The notes: a model not told the origin generated them from the sequence alone. Positions 1 to 9,145 are shown, numbered from the stretch's first letter. The stretch: 64,000 nt of DNA from Geomonas limicola (GCF_014193675.1 NZ_BLXZ01000004.1:186001-250000), one strand, 5' to 3'. Translations and numbers: made by a program.

Positions 1-243
1 CCGACCATGAGCAGGGAGACCGAGAGCCCAACTTTGGTTTTTATCTGGTGTCTCCTCATGGGCTCCGTCCTCCGGGCAACGCTGATAACTATGACATAAA
101 AATATTCTAAGAAAACTCTTCTCCACGAAGTTTTCACTTTCCCGGAACCGTGACTACCCCTCTGCACCTGCTGCCGCAAAAAACCACGCGCAGGGCACCC
201 CCACCGACAAACTCCTTACTAAAGCTTTCACTCTCTCGGTCGA

Positions 244-257
244 TACCAGTTCTGGTA
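244..257. promoter_or_regulatory. 14-bp perfect inverted repeat
   Basis: TACCAG-TT-CTGGTA is a perfect palindrome about 310 bp upstream of fdnG. It could be an operator, but no regulator is identified. Confidence 0.35.
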
Positions 258-376
258 GTACGAATTCCGCTGGTGGTTAACTGAATGGGTGGGTAGCTAC
301 TGTAACAGTGAGATTAGAGGGGGGTGGTTAATGACTCAGCCTCGGCATTGCTTTGTTGCAGGACTATGACAACCTT

Positions 377-393
377 TCATCTGTGACAGATGA
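377..393. promoter_or_regulatory. 17-bp inverted repeat, candidate operator
   Basis: TCATCTG-TGA-CAGATGA is a perfect 7-bp inverted repeat with a 3-bp spacer. It lies about 40 bp upstream of the best promoter-like sequence for the formate dehydrogenase operon, a typical activator position. The bound factor is unknown. Confidence 0.45.
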
Positions 394-432
394 TCGTCTT
401 CTGGAACTGACAGTAAAATGAGTGCTTCCCAA

Positions 433-461
433 TTGACAGGGGGCAAAGTTCTGCTTGAATT
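433..461 (+). promoter_or_regulatory. Candidate sigma-70 promoter of the fdn operon
   Basis: TTGACA at 433-438, a 17-bp spacer, then TGAATT at 456-461. The -35 is perfect and the -10 is poor (4/6), which would fit an activator-dependent promoter. It is about 100 bp upstream of the fdnG start. Confidence 0.35.
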
Positions 462-568
462 ACGGAGGCTGCGAACCAGTACCGTATCAGATAGTTAGCA
501 GTTCTTCTTCATAAGTTGAGGCTGCAGCGTGTGACATAAACTCGTGGGAACAGTGGGAGGTTTTGTAC

Positions 569-3500
569 ATGAAACTTAGCCGTCGCAAATTTCTCAAGGT
601 CACCTCCGGAGTGGTAGGAGGCGGCGTCGCTGCCGAACTCGGCCTTTTGGGAGTGAACACGGCCGCCGCCGCGGCCAAGGCCAACAAGGTCCCGATCAAG
701 AAGGGCAAACAGGTGCCGAGCATCTGCCCCTACTGCGCGGTCGGCTGCGGCCAGATCGTCACGGTGAGCGATGCCGGGGAGATCGTGGACATCCAGGGGA
801 ACCCGGACTCCCCGATCAACCAGGGCACCCTCTGCCCGAAGGGGTCCGCCACCTTTCAGCTCGTCAAGAACGAAGAGCGCTGGACCACGGTCAAGTACCG
901 CGCCCCCGGCAGCGACCGCTGGGAGGAAAAGCCGCTCGACTGGGCCATGCACCGCATCGCCGAGCTGACCCGGAAGACCCGCGACGCCAACTTCAACGAG
1001 TTCCAGGATCTGCCGGACGGCAAGGGTGGCACCGTCAAGAAGCGGGTGATGAACACCTACGCCCTCGCCTCCTTGGGTGGCGCCACCATGGATAACGAGT
1101 GGAACTACCTGCACCAGAAACTGATGCACGGCCTGGGGGTGGTCTACCTGGAAAACCAGGCCCGAATTTGACACTCCTCGACGGTCCCCGGTCTGGGGAC
1201 CACGTTCGGCCGCGGCGGCTCCACCACCTTCCCGCGCGACCTCGAGAAATCCAACGCCGTACTCATCATGGGCTCCAACATGGCCGAGTGCCACCCGGTC
1301 GCCTTCCGCTGGCCCCTGAAGGCGAGGACCGACCATGACGCGGTGCTCATGCACGTCGATCCCCGCTTCACCCGCACCTCGGCCGCCTGCGATGTGCACG
1401 TGCCGATCCGCGCCGGCAGCGACATCGTCTTCCTCGGTGCCATCATAAACCACGTCATCAACTCGAAGCGCTGGAACGAGGACCCCTTCTTCCGCGAGTA
1501 CGTGGTGAACTACACCAACGCCGCCACCCTGGTGAACCCCGAGTTCAAGGACACCGAGGAGCTGAACGGCGTCTTCTCGGGGCTCGCCCCCAACGGCAAG
1601 TCCTACGCGAACGCCAGCTGGTCCTACCAGAGAAACGCGGCCCCCGCGAAAGGGAAGGGGGGGCTCGGCCCCTTCAGCGACCTGTTGCTGCAGCAGGTGC
1701 CGGGGCGCCCCAAGACCGACCCCTCGCTGCAGGACCCCCAGTGCGTCTTCCAGATCATCAAGAGGCACTTCGCGCGCTACACGCCGGACCTGGTGGGCCG
1801 GGTCTGCGGCTGCACCCCGGAGCAGTTCCTCAAGGTAGCCGACACCCTGCTCAACAACTCCGGGCGCGACAGGACCTCCAACATCACCTACGCCGTGGGG
1901 TGGACCCAGCACACCGTCGGGGTGCAGATCATCCGGGCCGCGGCCATGCTGCAGGCGCTTCTGGGCAACATCGGGCGCCCGGGAGGGGGCGTACTCGCCC
2001 TGCGCGGCCACGCCACCATCCAGGGCTCGACCGACATCGCGACGCTCTACCACTCGCTGCCGGCCTACCTGAACATGCCGGACGGCCGCAAGAACCACGA
2101 GACCCTGAAGGATTTCATCCTCACCGAGGCGGGGCCCGTCGCCACCAGCTACTGGGGAAACTATCCCAAGTTCGCGGTCTCCTACTTCAAGGCGCAGTAC
2201 GGTGCCGCGGCCACGGCCGAGAACGACTACGGCTACAACTACCACCCGAGGATCACCGGCGACCATTCGCACATGCCGATGATGCTCGACATGGCCGCCG
2301 GCAAGATCAAGGGCTTCTTCGTCATGGGGCAGAACCCGGCGGTGGGGGGGCAGAACGCGCGCCTGCAGCGTAAGGCCCTGGCCAAGCTGGACTGGATGGT
2401 GGTGCGCGACTACTTCGAGACCGAGACCGCGGCCTTTTGGCGCAACTCCCCCGAGGTGCTCTCCGGCGAGCTGAAGCCCGCCGACATCAAGACCGAGGTC
2501 TTCTTCCTCCCCGCGGCAGCGGTCGCCGAGATGGAGGGGTCCTTCACCAACACGCAACGGCTCTTGCAGCAGCACGACAAGGCGGCCGACCCCCCCGGCG
2601 ATGCGAGGAGCGACAGCTGGTTCACCTACCGGCTGGGGAAACTGTTGAAGGAGATGTACCGCGATTCGCCGCTGGAACTCGACTGGGGGATCAAGAACCT
2701 CGCCTGGGACTACGATCCGGAGCCAAAAGAGGTGGCCCCCTGGCGCATCAAGGACGAGCCCTCGGCCTACAAGCTCCTCAAGGAGATCAACGGCTACACC
2801 GTGGCGGACCAGAAACCGCTGGCCACCTTCGCGAACCTGAAGGAGGACGGCTCGACCATCTGTGGCGCCTGGATCTACACCGGCGTGGTCCCCGAGGAAG
2901 GGAAGAACAACGCGGCGCGCCGCAAGCCCGACGACTGGATCTCGCCCAACTGGGGCTTCGCCTGGCCGGCCAACCGCCACATCATGTACAACCGCGCCTC
3001 TGCCGACAGCCAGGGTAACCCCTGGTCCGAGGCGAAGAAACTCATCTACTGGGATCCGGCTGCCGACTCGGGCACCAAGGACCCGGCGGGCAACCCGGTA
3101 AAAGGGAAGTGGGTCGCCCCCTCGGGCGAGGGGATCGACTTCCAGCCCACCAAGGCGCCCGGCTTTATCGGCAAGGATGCCGCGCTTGGCTTCGACTGGC
3201 TCTCGGGCAACGACGCCTTCATCATGCGCCCCGACGGCAAGGCCTGGCTCTTCGTGCCGGCGGGCCTCGTGGACGGCCCGCTCCCGACCCACTACGAGCC
3301 CTACGAGTCGCCGGTCAAGAACCTGGTCTACCAGCAGCAGGTGAACCCGGTTGCCAAGGTCTGGCAGGTGAACGGCAACAGCTACCACGCCGTCGCCGAT
3401 CCCAAGTTCCCCATCGTGGTCTCCACCTACCGGCTCACCGAGCACCACTTAAGCGGCACCATGAGCCGCTGGCTCCCCTGGCTCGCCGAGCTGATGCCGG

Positions 3501-3814
3501 AGCTCTTCTGCGAGATCTCCCCGGAACTCGCCCAAGAGAAGGGGATCAAGAACGCCGAGTACGTCACCATCCACACCGCGCGGGGTGAGATCCAGGCCCG
3601 GGCGCTGGTGACCCGCAGGATGAAGCCCTTCACCATCGACGGCAAGAAGGTCCACGAGATCGGCATCCCCTGGCATTGGGGGTGGCAGGGGAACGCGGCC
3701 GGCGACGTCGCCAACGACCTGGTCGCCATGGTGGGCGACCCCAACGTCTCCATCCACGAAGGGAAGGTGTTCACCTGCGACATCAGGGCTGGCAGGAAAG
3801 GAGGGCGGATCTGA
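569..3814 (+). CDS. fdnG: Formate dehydrogenase catalytic subunit, selenocysteine-containing, Tat-exported
   Basis: Mo/W-bis-PGD formate dehydrogenase large subunit of about 1081 residues. It oxidises formate to CO2 on the periplasmic side and passes electrons to the 4Fe-4S subunit encoded next. It starts with a twin-arginine signal (SRRKFLK) and has the N-terminal cluster motif CPYCAVGC. The reading frame is interrupted by an in-frame UGA at 1169-1171, in the context ARI-U-HSSTVPGL, which matches the Sec site of E. coli FdnG (ARV-U-HGPTV); it is therefore read as selenocysteine and a SECIS hairpin follows. The ATG at 569 is preferred over the TTG at 563 because GGAGG at 556-560 is correctly spaced. 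The stop overlaps the next start by one base. Confidence 0.95.
1169..1201 (+). promoter_or_regulatory. Selenocysteine UGA codon and bacterial SECIS element
   Basis: The UGA at 1169-1171 is followed 11 nt later by a perfect 7-bp stem, GGTCCCC (1183-1189) pairing with GGGGACC (1195-1201), closed by the loop GGTCT (1190-1194). As I recall the E. coli fdhF SECIS, its loop is also GGUCU, the part read by SelB. Position and loop together make this a convincing SECIS inside the coding sequence. selA, selB, selC and selD are not in the window. Confidence 0.88.
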
Positions 3815-4635
3815 TGCCGAAAGGAATGTTCATCGACACCACCATATGCACCGGCTGCAAGTCCTGCCAGGTTGCCTGCAAGCAGTGGAACGGCCTCTCC
3901 GCCGAGCCCGCCCACTTCGGCAGGAAGCCGGGGGTCTCCTATCCGGTCGCCCACAACTTCACCGGCGACTCCTACGACAACACCGGCTCCTTGAGCGCCA
4001 CCGACTGGCGCCACGTCCGCTTCGTCGAGCAGATCGACGAGCCGCGGACCCAGAAACGCTGGCTCTTTTCCAGCGACTCCTGCAAGCACTGCACGGACGC
4101 CGGCTGCCTGAACGCCTGCCCCACCAAGGCGATCCAGCGCACCGACCTGGGGAACGTGGTGGTGCAGCAGGATACCTGCATCGGCTGCAAGTTCTGCATC
4201 CCCTCCTGCCCCTACGGGGTGATCTCCTTCTCCGAAGAGACCGGCACTGCGCGCAAGTGCACCCTGTGCAACGACCGGATCCACAACGGCCTGGGGACCG
4301 CCTGCGCCAAGGCCTGCCCGACCGGGTCGATCCGCTTCGGCGAGGTGGCCGACCTGAGAAAACGGGCCGACGCCCGGGTGGCCCAGCTGAAGTCCAAGGG
4401 GGAGAAGGCGCAGGTCTACGGCTACGACGAGGCGGACGGGCTCAACGTCTTCTACCTCTTCGTGGACGGCCCCAAGGTCTACGGCCAGCCCGAGCACCCG
4501 ATCGTGCCGCAGCGCCGGCTGGTGCTCTGCTCGCTGGTTACCATCCTGACCGCGCTCGGTATCGGGGCGGCGGCACTGGTCAGCTTCCGCGAACGCCTGA
4601 ACGGAACTTCCGAGGAGGGGCGCCATGAGTCCTGA
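3814..4635 (+). CDS. fdnH: Formate dehydrogenase iron-sulfur subunit
   Basis: 273-residue electron-transfer subunit with four complete [4Fe-4S] ligand sets in the usual FdnH/DmsB/NrfC order: CTGCKSCQVAC near residue 13, CKHCTDAGCLNAC near 90, CIGCKFCIPSC near 122, and a split set CTLC...CAKAC near 150-170. A single hydrophobic helix near the C-terminus (VLCSLVTILTALGIGAAALV) would anchor it to the membrane, as in FdnH. It couples FdnG to the quinone-reactive membrane protein next in the operon. The start ATG overlaps the fdnG stop, and the end overlaps the next gene by 11 nt, so translation is coupled. Confidence 0.92.
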   Translation: MPKGMFIDTTICTGCKSCQVACKQWNGLSAEPAHFGRKPGVSYPVAHNFTGDSYDNTGSLSATDWRHVRFVEQIDEPRTQKRWLFSSDSCKHCTDAGCLNACPTKAIQRTDLGNVVVQQDTCIGCKFCIPSCPYGVISFSEETGTARKCTLCNDRIHNGLGTACAKACPTGSIRFGEVADLRKRADARVAQLKSKGEKAQVYGYDEADGLNVFYLFVDGPKVYGQPEHPIVPQRRLVLCSLVTILTALGIGAAALVSFRERLNGTSEEGRHES

Positions 4636-5527
4636 GATCATTCAAGCCCCCGAGTGGGCCTGGTACTACATCGCCATCTACTTCTTCGTCGCCGGCACCT
4701 CGGCGGGCGCCTACTTCATCGGCACCATGGAGGAGCTCTTCGGCAGCGGGCGCGAACGGGAGGTGAGCCGGGCGGCCTGCTACATCGCCTTCCCGCTGCT
4801 CACCCTGGTTCCCATTCCGCTCATTGCCGACCTGGGGCGCCCCGAGCGCTTCTGGCACCTGTTCGTCTACAACCAGGCGGGCTACCCCTACCTGAACCTG
4901 CAGTCTCCCATGTCGGTCGGTTCCTGGGTGCTCCTCGTCTTCAGCGTCTGCGCGCTGCTCTCGTTCCTGGACAACCTGGTGGCGGACAAGATCATCTCCT
5001 TCCCGCTCTTTTCCCGGTACTACAACCGGATCCCGCGCAAGCTCTACGCGGTGATCGGCTCCCTGGCCGGTTTCTTCATCGCCGGTTACACGGGCGTCCT
5101 GCTGAACGTCACCGCGCGCCCCTTCTGGGCTGCCACCTCGCCGCTCATGGGGGCGCTCTTCATCGTCTCGGGCGCCTCCACCGGTGCCGCGGCCATCTCC
5201 CTGTTCCTGATCTGGCGCAAGAGGAATTCCGGTGGCGAGGTCGAGCGCCTGGAGGCCTTCGACCGGGTGGTGATGGTGGCAGAGTTGGTGCTTCTGGCGG
5301 CACTTCTCGTGATGGCCGGACGCACCGCGGCGCCCCTGGTCTCGCTCCCCTTCATCGTCATGTTCTGGATGGGCACGGTTGTTTTCGGGATCGTGGTGCC
5401 GCTCTGGTTCAAGATCCGTTCGCGCGCCGAGCGCTTCGGGGCGAACCCGGTGCTCGCCCACTACCTGTTCATCCTGCTCGGCGGGCTCCTCTTGAGGATC
5501 AGCCTGCTGCAAGCCGGTCAGCTCTAG
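4625..5527 (+). CDS. NrfD/PsrC-type membrane anchor of formate dehydrogenase
   Basis: 300-residue polytopic membrane protein of the NrfD family, with about eight hydrophobic segments and the family's N-terminal signature (AGTSAGAYFIGTMEEL, then PIPLIADLGRPERFWHL). NrfD proteins have no haem and exchange electrons between a periplasmic 4Fe-4S subunit and the menaquinone pool. It therefore replaces the cytochrome b subunit FdnI of E. coli, as in many sulfur- and metal-reducing bacteria. It begins inside the end of fdnH, so it is co-translated with it. Confidence 0.9.
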   Translation: MSPEIIQAPEWAWYYIAIYFFVAGTSAGAYFIGTMEELFGSGREREVSRAACYIAFPLLTLVPIPLIADLGRPERFWHLFVYNQAGYPYLNLQSPMSVGSWVLLVFSVCALLSFLDNLVADKIISFPLFSRYYNRIPRKLYAVIGSLAGFFIAGYTGVLLNVTARPFWAATSPLMGALFIVSGASTGAAAISLFLIWRKRNSGGEVERLEAFDRVVMVAELVLLAALLVMAGRTAAPLVSLPFIVMFWMGTVVFGIVVPLWFKIRSRAERFGANPVLAHYLFILLGGLLLRISLLQAGQL

Positions 5528-5536
5528 GGAGGTACC

Positions 5537-6469
5537 ATGCGCTCAAACGGTAACGAAAACCTGGATCCGGTGGTGAAACGCCTGCGCGAGATCGCAGTGA
5601 CTGCGCCGGAGTTGCGGGTCACCACCCGGCTGTACGAGGCCATCCTTCCGTTGCAGCGCCAGGCCGAGGTGCGTGCCGCGCCCCTCGTACTGGAACCTGA
5701 CGAGTTGCACCGGGCGCTCGCTGGCGGGGAGCCGCTTCTGGCTGCTGCGGACGTCGAGGTCGATGTCGACGCCGCGGCAGAGCTCATGCTGCAGATGCTG
5801 GTCGCCCTGGGGGAGGCCGAGCTTCCCGATGCCGGAGCGAGGTGGCGGCTCTTCGGAGGGAGCGCCGAGAACTGGAGCGAGGACGAGGTGGCGAGCCTCG
5901 CCATGCTGCGACGCGCCGCCCGGGCGATTCACAAGCTGCTCAGGACGGGGAAACTGGACCTTGGGGACCTGTTGGTTCAGGCCGCGAGCGGTGACCGCAC
6001 CGGTTTCGGCGCCAGGTTCGCCGCCTGCGACGTCGACTGGGAGCTCCTCTGGACCCTGGCACAGCACGCCCTGAGGCCCTTTCTCCACGAGGTGCGCCGG
6101 CAGGCGCCTCTTGAGGGGGTCGGCGTCTGGCAGCAGGGAACCTGCTACGTCTGCGGGGCCTCGGCCACGCTTGGGGAGCTGCAGGACAACGACCAGGTGA
6201 AGCACCTGCGCTGCGGCCAGTGCGGCGCCGACTGGTACCACCCGCGCCTTAAGTGCCACCACTGCGGCAACGAGGACCACGCGACCCTGAGGTACCTGCA
6301 CGCCGAAGGGAGCGAGCACCGGCGCATCGAGGCCTGCGACCGCTGCCAGAGCTACCTCAAGGTGATCACCTCGTTCACCCCGACCGACCCCGAGCTCGTG
6401 GTGGTCGAGGACCTGGCGACCCTGGATCTGGACTTCCTGGCCCAGCAGCACGGCTACCAGCGCCCGTAA
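5537..6469 (+). CDS. fdhE: Formate dehydrogenase accessory protein FdhE
   Basis: 310-residue FdhE homologue, a cytoplasmic rubredoxin-like protein needed for making active Tat-exported formate dehydrogenases. The zinc/iron-binding cysteine pairs are in the C-terminal third: CYVCG, CGQCGADWYHPRLKCHHCG and CDRCQSYLK. A good ribosome site (GGGAGG at 5527-5532) precedes the ATG. It sits 9 bp after the NrfD-like gene in the same operon, consistent with maturation of the enzyme encoded just upstream. Confidence 0.92.
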   Translation: MRSNGNENLDPVVKRLREIAVTAPELRVTTRLYEAILPLQRQAEVRAAPLVLEPDELHRALAGGEPLLAAADVEVDVDAAAELMLQMLVALGEAELPDAGARWRLFGGSAENWSEDEVASLAMLRRAARAIHKLLRTGKLDLGDLLVQAASGDRTGFGARFAACDVDWELLWTLAQHALRPFLHEVRRQAPLEGVGVWQQGTCYVCGASATLGELQDNDQVKHLRCGQCGADWYHPRLKCHHCGNEDHATLRYLHAEGSEHRRIEACDRCQSYLKVITSFTPTDPELVVVEDLATLDLDFLAQQHGYQRP

Positions 6470-6496
6470 CCCCGAAACGTTTTGCACCGAGACGCG

Positions 6497-7177
6497 ATGA
6501 CCGACCACTACCAGATACCCTTTCCCGAAGTGACCGGGGTGATACTCGCCGGCGGCCAGTCCAGCCGGATGGGGAGCAACAAGGCGCTGCTCCCCATCCG
6601 CAACGGCCGCTTCATCGAGATCATCCACCGCCAGCTGAGTTCCCTGTTCTGCGAGGTGCTCATCGTCGCCAACGAGCCGGAGACCTACGCTTTCCTGGAG
6701 GGGCGCGTCGTTGCCGACCGCTATGCGGGTCTCGGGGTGCTCGCCGGCTTGCACGCCGCCCTGGTCGAGACCCGGACCCGGCATATCTTCGCCGTCGCCT
6801 GCGACATGCCCTTTCTCAACGACCGGTTGATCCGCGAACTGGTCGTGCGACGCGAGACGGCGGAGGTCGTCATCCCCGAGACCGAAAAGGGGCTCGAACC
6901 GCTGCACGCCGTCTACTCCACCGCCTGTCTGGCGCCGATGGAGGCCGCGCTCAAGGAAAACCGGCGCCGGGTGGTCTCCTTCTTCCCCGAGGTGAGGGTC
7001 GTGCGCCTGGAGCCGTCCCGGGTAGCCGAGCTCGACCCCGATGCCCTCTCGTTTCGCAACATCAACACCCCCCAGGAGTACTTTGCCCTGCGCGAACTCG
7101 AGCAGCGCTCCCCCCGCACCGTTCAGACCACGACCCTGCCGCAGCCGGCTCCCCCCGAGAGGTTCCAGTTCAATTAA
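6497..7177 (+). CDS. mobA: Molybdenum cofactor guanylyltransferase MobA
   Basis: 226-residue nucleotidyltransferase that adds GMP to Mo-molybdopterin to make MGD, the cofactor of the formate dehydrogenase upstream. The GTP-binding signature LAGGQSSRMGSNKALLP lies at about residues 16-32, and the metal-binding CDMPF motif follows. The ATG at 6497 is chosen because homology begins right after it; the TTG at 6482 has no ribosome site, and neither does this ATG have a strong one, so it may depend on coupling with fdhE. Confidence 0.9.
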   Translation: MTDHYQIPFPEVTGVILAGGQSSRMGSNKALLPIRNGRFIEIIHRQLSSLFCEVLIVANEPETYAFLEGRVVADRYAGLGVLAGLHAALVETRTRHIFAVACDMPFLNDRLIRELVVRRETAEVVIPETEKGLEPLHAVYSTACLAPMEAALKENRRRVVSFFPEVRVVRLEPSRVAELDPDALSFRNINTPQEYFALRELEQRSPRTVQTTTLPQPAPPERFQFN

Positions 7178-7264
7178 ATCCCGCAGCATTGTTGAGCGAG
7201 AGGCAGAAGCTGGTACTCTCTTCGGATTGGAAAGAGCTAATTCTTCTTTTCCGGAGGGTGACTC

Positions 7265-7726
7265 ATGTTCGCGAAACCGACACGATGGGAACTGGGGAGC
7301 TGGCAGCAAAAGGCCTGGTTCGCCGGCCTTTGTACCGCCCTTGTCCTGGGAGGGACCTTCCTGGGGTGCAACCGGCCGCCGCGCGGACTCCCCCCGGATG
7401 CGGTGATGGCGGGAAAAGTGGTGGCTGACGGCACCCCTTACTACGGCAAGACCATCCGGGTCTACGGCTACGTTTCCAATACCTCGGGGCCGGGGGTCTT
7501 TTCCATTGCCGATGGCGTCGCGGGGACCGCCTCGCTCCCGGTACTGGTGAAATCCGACGGGTTTGCCGTGAACATGGGGGAACTGGTGCTGGTGGAGGGG
7601 GCGCCGACCGCCTACGATCCGGGGCGGGTGCGCCAGGACTACCGCATCGACCTCCCGCCCGAGACCGCGCGCGGTTGGCAGAACCGGCCGGTGCTCATCG
7701 CCGTCAAGATGCGCAAGCTGGACTGA
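7265..7726 (+). CDS. Putative lipoprotein with OB-fold-like domain
   Basis: 153 residues. A positively charged N-terminus and hydrophobic stretch end in a lipobox (LGGTFLGC, Cys near residue 37), so it is probably lipid-anchored. The rest reads as one small beta-barrel domain (GKVVADGTPYYGKTIRVYGYVSNT...VLVEGAP), the pattern of OB-fold/BOF-like proteins. A strong ribosome site (GGAGGGTGA) precedes the ATG. Its position at the end of the formate dehydrogenase operon suggests an envelope role there, but no function is known to me. Confidence 0.75.
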   Translation: MFAKPTRWELGSWQQKAWFAGLCTALVLGGTFLGCNRPPRGLPPDAVMAGKVVADGTPYYGKTIRVYGYVSNTSGPGVFSIADGVAGTASLPVLVKSDGFAVNMGELVLVEGAPTAYDPGRVRQDYRIDLPPETARGWQNRPVLIAVKMRKLD

Positions 7727-7789
7727 CCCGCAGGTAACGGGGCGGGCGTGACTGGCACAGACCGTGACACAAAAGTCACCTTACTGTCA

Positions 7790-7818
7790 TCGACCTTTTC
7801 AAAAGGATGTAGTATGAT
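7790..7818 (+). promoter_or_regulatory. Candidate sigma-70 promoter for the 52-residue protein
   Basis: TCGACC at 7790-7795, a 17-bp spacer and TATGAT at 7813-7818 (5/6 match to the -10). The transcript would start near 7825 and leave a leader of about 80 nt containing a perfect hairpin. Confidence 0.5.
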
Positions 7819-7858
7819 GATTCCCGGCCCGTCAGAGTCGTCATCAGGTGACGGCCAG

Positions 7859-7877
7859 CCGCCACCTGAGGTGGCGG
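7859..7877 (+). promoter_or_regulatory. Leader hairpin just upstream of a ribosome site
   Basis: CCGCCACC-TGA-GGTGGCGG forms a perfect 8-bp stem with a 3-nt loop, ending about 10 nt before the AGGAGG of the next small gene. No U-tract follows, so it is not a terminator. It may stabilise the message or control translation. Confidence 0.5.
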
Positions 7878-7907
7878 GTATTCATCCAGGAGGGAGTAGT
7901 AACAGAA

Positions 7908-8066
7908 GTGAAGAAACATAAAGTCAATCCGTTCGACACCGCGTACGAGCAGTACCGGCTTTTGAGCGAACGGAGCCAATCAGTAGACGACATATCAGAG
8001 AAAAATCTCTACTTTCGCCGGAGGATCAACCTCCTCGGCGTCATGCAATTCCTGCTCTCGGAATAA
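7908..8066 (+). CDS. Small hypothetical protein (52 residues)
   Basis: A short basic/polar protein without cysteine, signal peptide or membrane helix. The GTG at 7908 is chosen because AGGAGG at 7888-7893 lies upstream, although the 14-nt spacing is long. The middle (DTAYEQYRLLSERSQSVDDISEKN) is likely helical. It has its own promoter-like sequence, a hairpin leader and a strong terminator 30 nt after the stop, which argues that it is a real, separately expressed gene. I do not recognise the family. Confidence 0.55.
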   Translation: MKKHKVNPFDTAYEQYRLLSERSQSVDDISEKNLYFRRRINLLGVMQFLLSE

Positions 8067-8087
8067 AAACTGACGTGGTCAGAACCG

Positions 8088-8130
8088 AAAAAAAGGGGGA
8101 CCGTGCTTCACGCGCGGTCCCCCTTTTCCG
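8088..8130. terminator. Strong bidirectional terminator
   Basis: An A-rich run, then AAAAGGGGGACCG (8091-8103) pairing with CGGTCCCCCTTTT (8115-8127). It serves both the 52-residue gene and the converging Cys-rich gene. Confidence 0.85.
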
Positions 8131-8149
8131 TTTCAGCTGCCAGATACTA

Positions 8150-8332
8150 TCAGCAGGTGCATCCCTCGAAGACGACCTGGGCGGTGTTGCTTTCCCGGTC
8201 GCTGATCTCCTGCAGACGTGCGCCGCAGGTGAAGGTGATGTCCTTGATGGTGAGGTGGCGGTTCTGTCTCGAAAGGCTCTGGGTGTGCACTGCAGAGCTG
8301 CAGTCGAGGCAGGTGTGGTTCTGCTTTTTCAT
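8150..8332 (-). CDS. Small cysteine-rich protein (60 residues)
   Basis: Begins MKKQNHTCLDC; the ATG at 8332 is preceded by AAGGAG. There are four or five cysteines arranged as CLDC near the start, one in the middle (FTCGA) and CTC as the last residues. This suggests a metal site or disulfides in a small cytoplasmic protein; there is no signal peptide. It ends against a shared terminator. I do not recognise a characterised family. Confidence 0.6.
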   Translation of the reverse strand: MKKQNHTCLDCSSAVHTQSLSRQNRHLTIKDITFTCGARLQEISDRESNTAQVVFEGCTC

Positions 8333-8508
8333 CAACTCTCTCCTTGTTTGTGCTGTACATCGGCTAGTTCCTCCCGATGTTCTTCCGGCAGAAACCGCAA
8401 ACAAGGATCATACCTCAAGTCGCTCCTGCAAAGCTCCACAATTCTCTTTAACAAAACTGCCACCCGCCAGGACCCCGGCGCGGCAGAGGTCGTTGCCGTG
8501 CGGGGCCG

Positions 8509-8856
8509 CTAGGGGTGAGCCCTGCCGATACCGTAGACTTCGCTCAGGTACCTGCAGATCTCCTTGTCGCCGCTGATGAACTTCTTGCCCAAGGCCTCGC
8601 CGGCCAAGACACCTTCGGGAAGGTTTCCGCCCGTTTTCAGGACCAGGACGGGCATCCCCTGGTTCTCGGCGCCTATCTCGGCGCTGATCGCCTGACGCGG
8701 ACGGGGAAAGTCGAGGTAGCTGACCTCCAGCTCTTCCCGCAGTTTCGGGTAGTAGCTGAGCAGTCCCTCGATGGGGGCGGATTCGGGGCAGTAGAACGGT
8801 CCCTCGGTTCCGTCCATGAAGTCCGGCTTGAGCAGGAAAAGCTTGTCCTTGGTCAC
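8509..8856 (-). CDS. DUF3088-like (thioredoxin-fold) protein
   Basis: 115 residues. The sequence DKLFLLKPDFMDGTEGPFYCPESAPIEGLLSYYP matches what I know of DUF3088, a small thioredoxin/glutaredoxin-like family with a single N-terminal Cys (FYCPE). C-terminal residues ICRYLSEVYGIGRAHP also fit. The start is GTG at 8856 with AAAGGAG upstream. No enzymatic role is established. Neighbouring genes give no strong hint. Confidence 0.65.
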   Translation of the reverse strand: MTKDKLFLLKPDFMDGTEGPFYCPESAPIEGLLSYYPKLREELEVSYLDFPRPRQAISAEIGAENQGMPVLVLKTGGNLPEGVLAGEALGKKFISGDKEICRYLSEVYGIGRAHP

Positions 8857-9069
8857 GTCTGTCTCCTTTGATTGGCAATGATATCGGCACCTTCATGCCG
8901 CACGGGGAAGATAGCACAACCAGCGTGCCAAGGAAAGGGCGCGATCCGGCCGGCCCGGGAGCCGCGCGGTCCGACCCGTCGGAAGGAGTTCCGGCGGCTG
9001 CGGCGTGCAGGATTCTGCACGCTCCCTGCGCTCGTCCCGGTTGTCGGGCGGGGCGCGGAAAAGTTGCGA

Positions 9070-9098
9070 CTGACAATTGGCGCCAAATGTAGCATACT
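9070..9098 (+). promoter_or_regulatory. Candidate sigma-70 promoter of moeA
   Basis: CTGACA (9070-9075), a 17-bp spacer and CATACT (9093-9098), about 45 bp ahead of the moeA start codon. Confidence 0.4.
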
Positions 9099-9145
9099 CT
9101 GGCGAGCCCGATTTCCGGGCCTCAGTCTCATCTCAAGGAGTCACG

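Larger units (their letters stand above)
1..560. other. Intergenic leader upstream of the fdn operon
   Basis: I see no gene that I can support here. The stretch holds two clean inverted repeats (244-257 and 377-393) and a weak sigma-70-like promoter (433-461), all annotated separately. The composition is mixed, with AT-rich patches near 90-120, as expected for a regulatory region ahead of a formate dehydrogenase operon. Confidence 0.6.

Noticed and set aside
344..359. Sigma-54 promoter upstream of fdnG (GGC...TTGC)
   Set aside because: The GG to GC distance is 14 bp, not the required 12.
509..3448. A 979-codon open frame on the minus strand
   Set aside because: It is the antisense shadow of the GC-rich fdnG gene; the peptide is Val/Gly/His-rich without any family pattern, and fdnG is certain.
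7741..7900. c-di-GMP (GEMM) or Moco riboswitch ahead of the 52-codon gene
   Set aside because: The conserved GEMM core bases are absent and only one simple hairpin is present.
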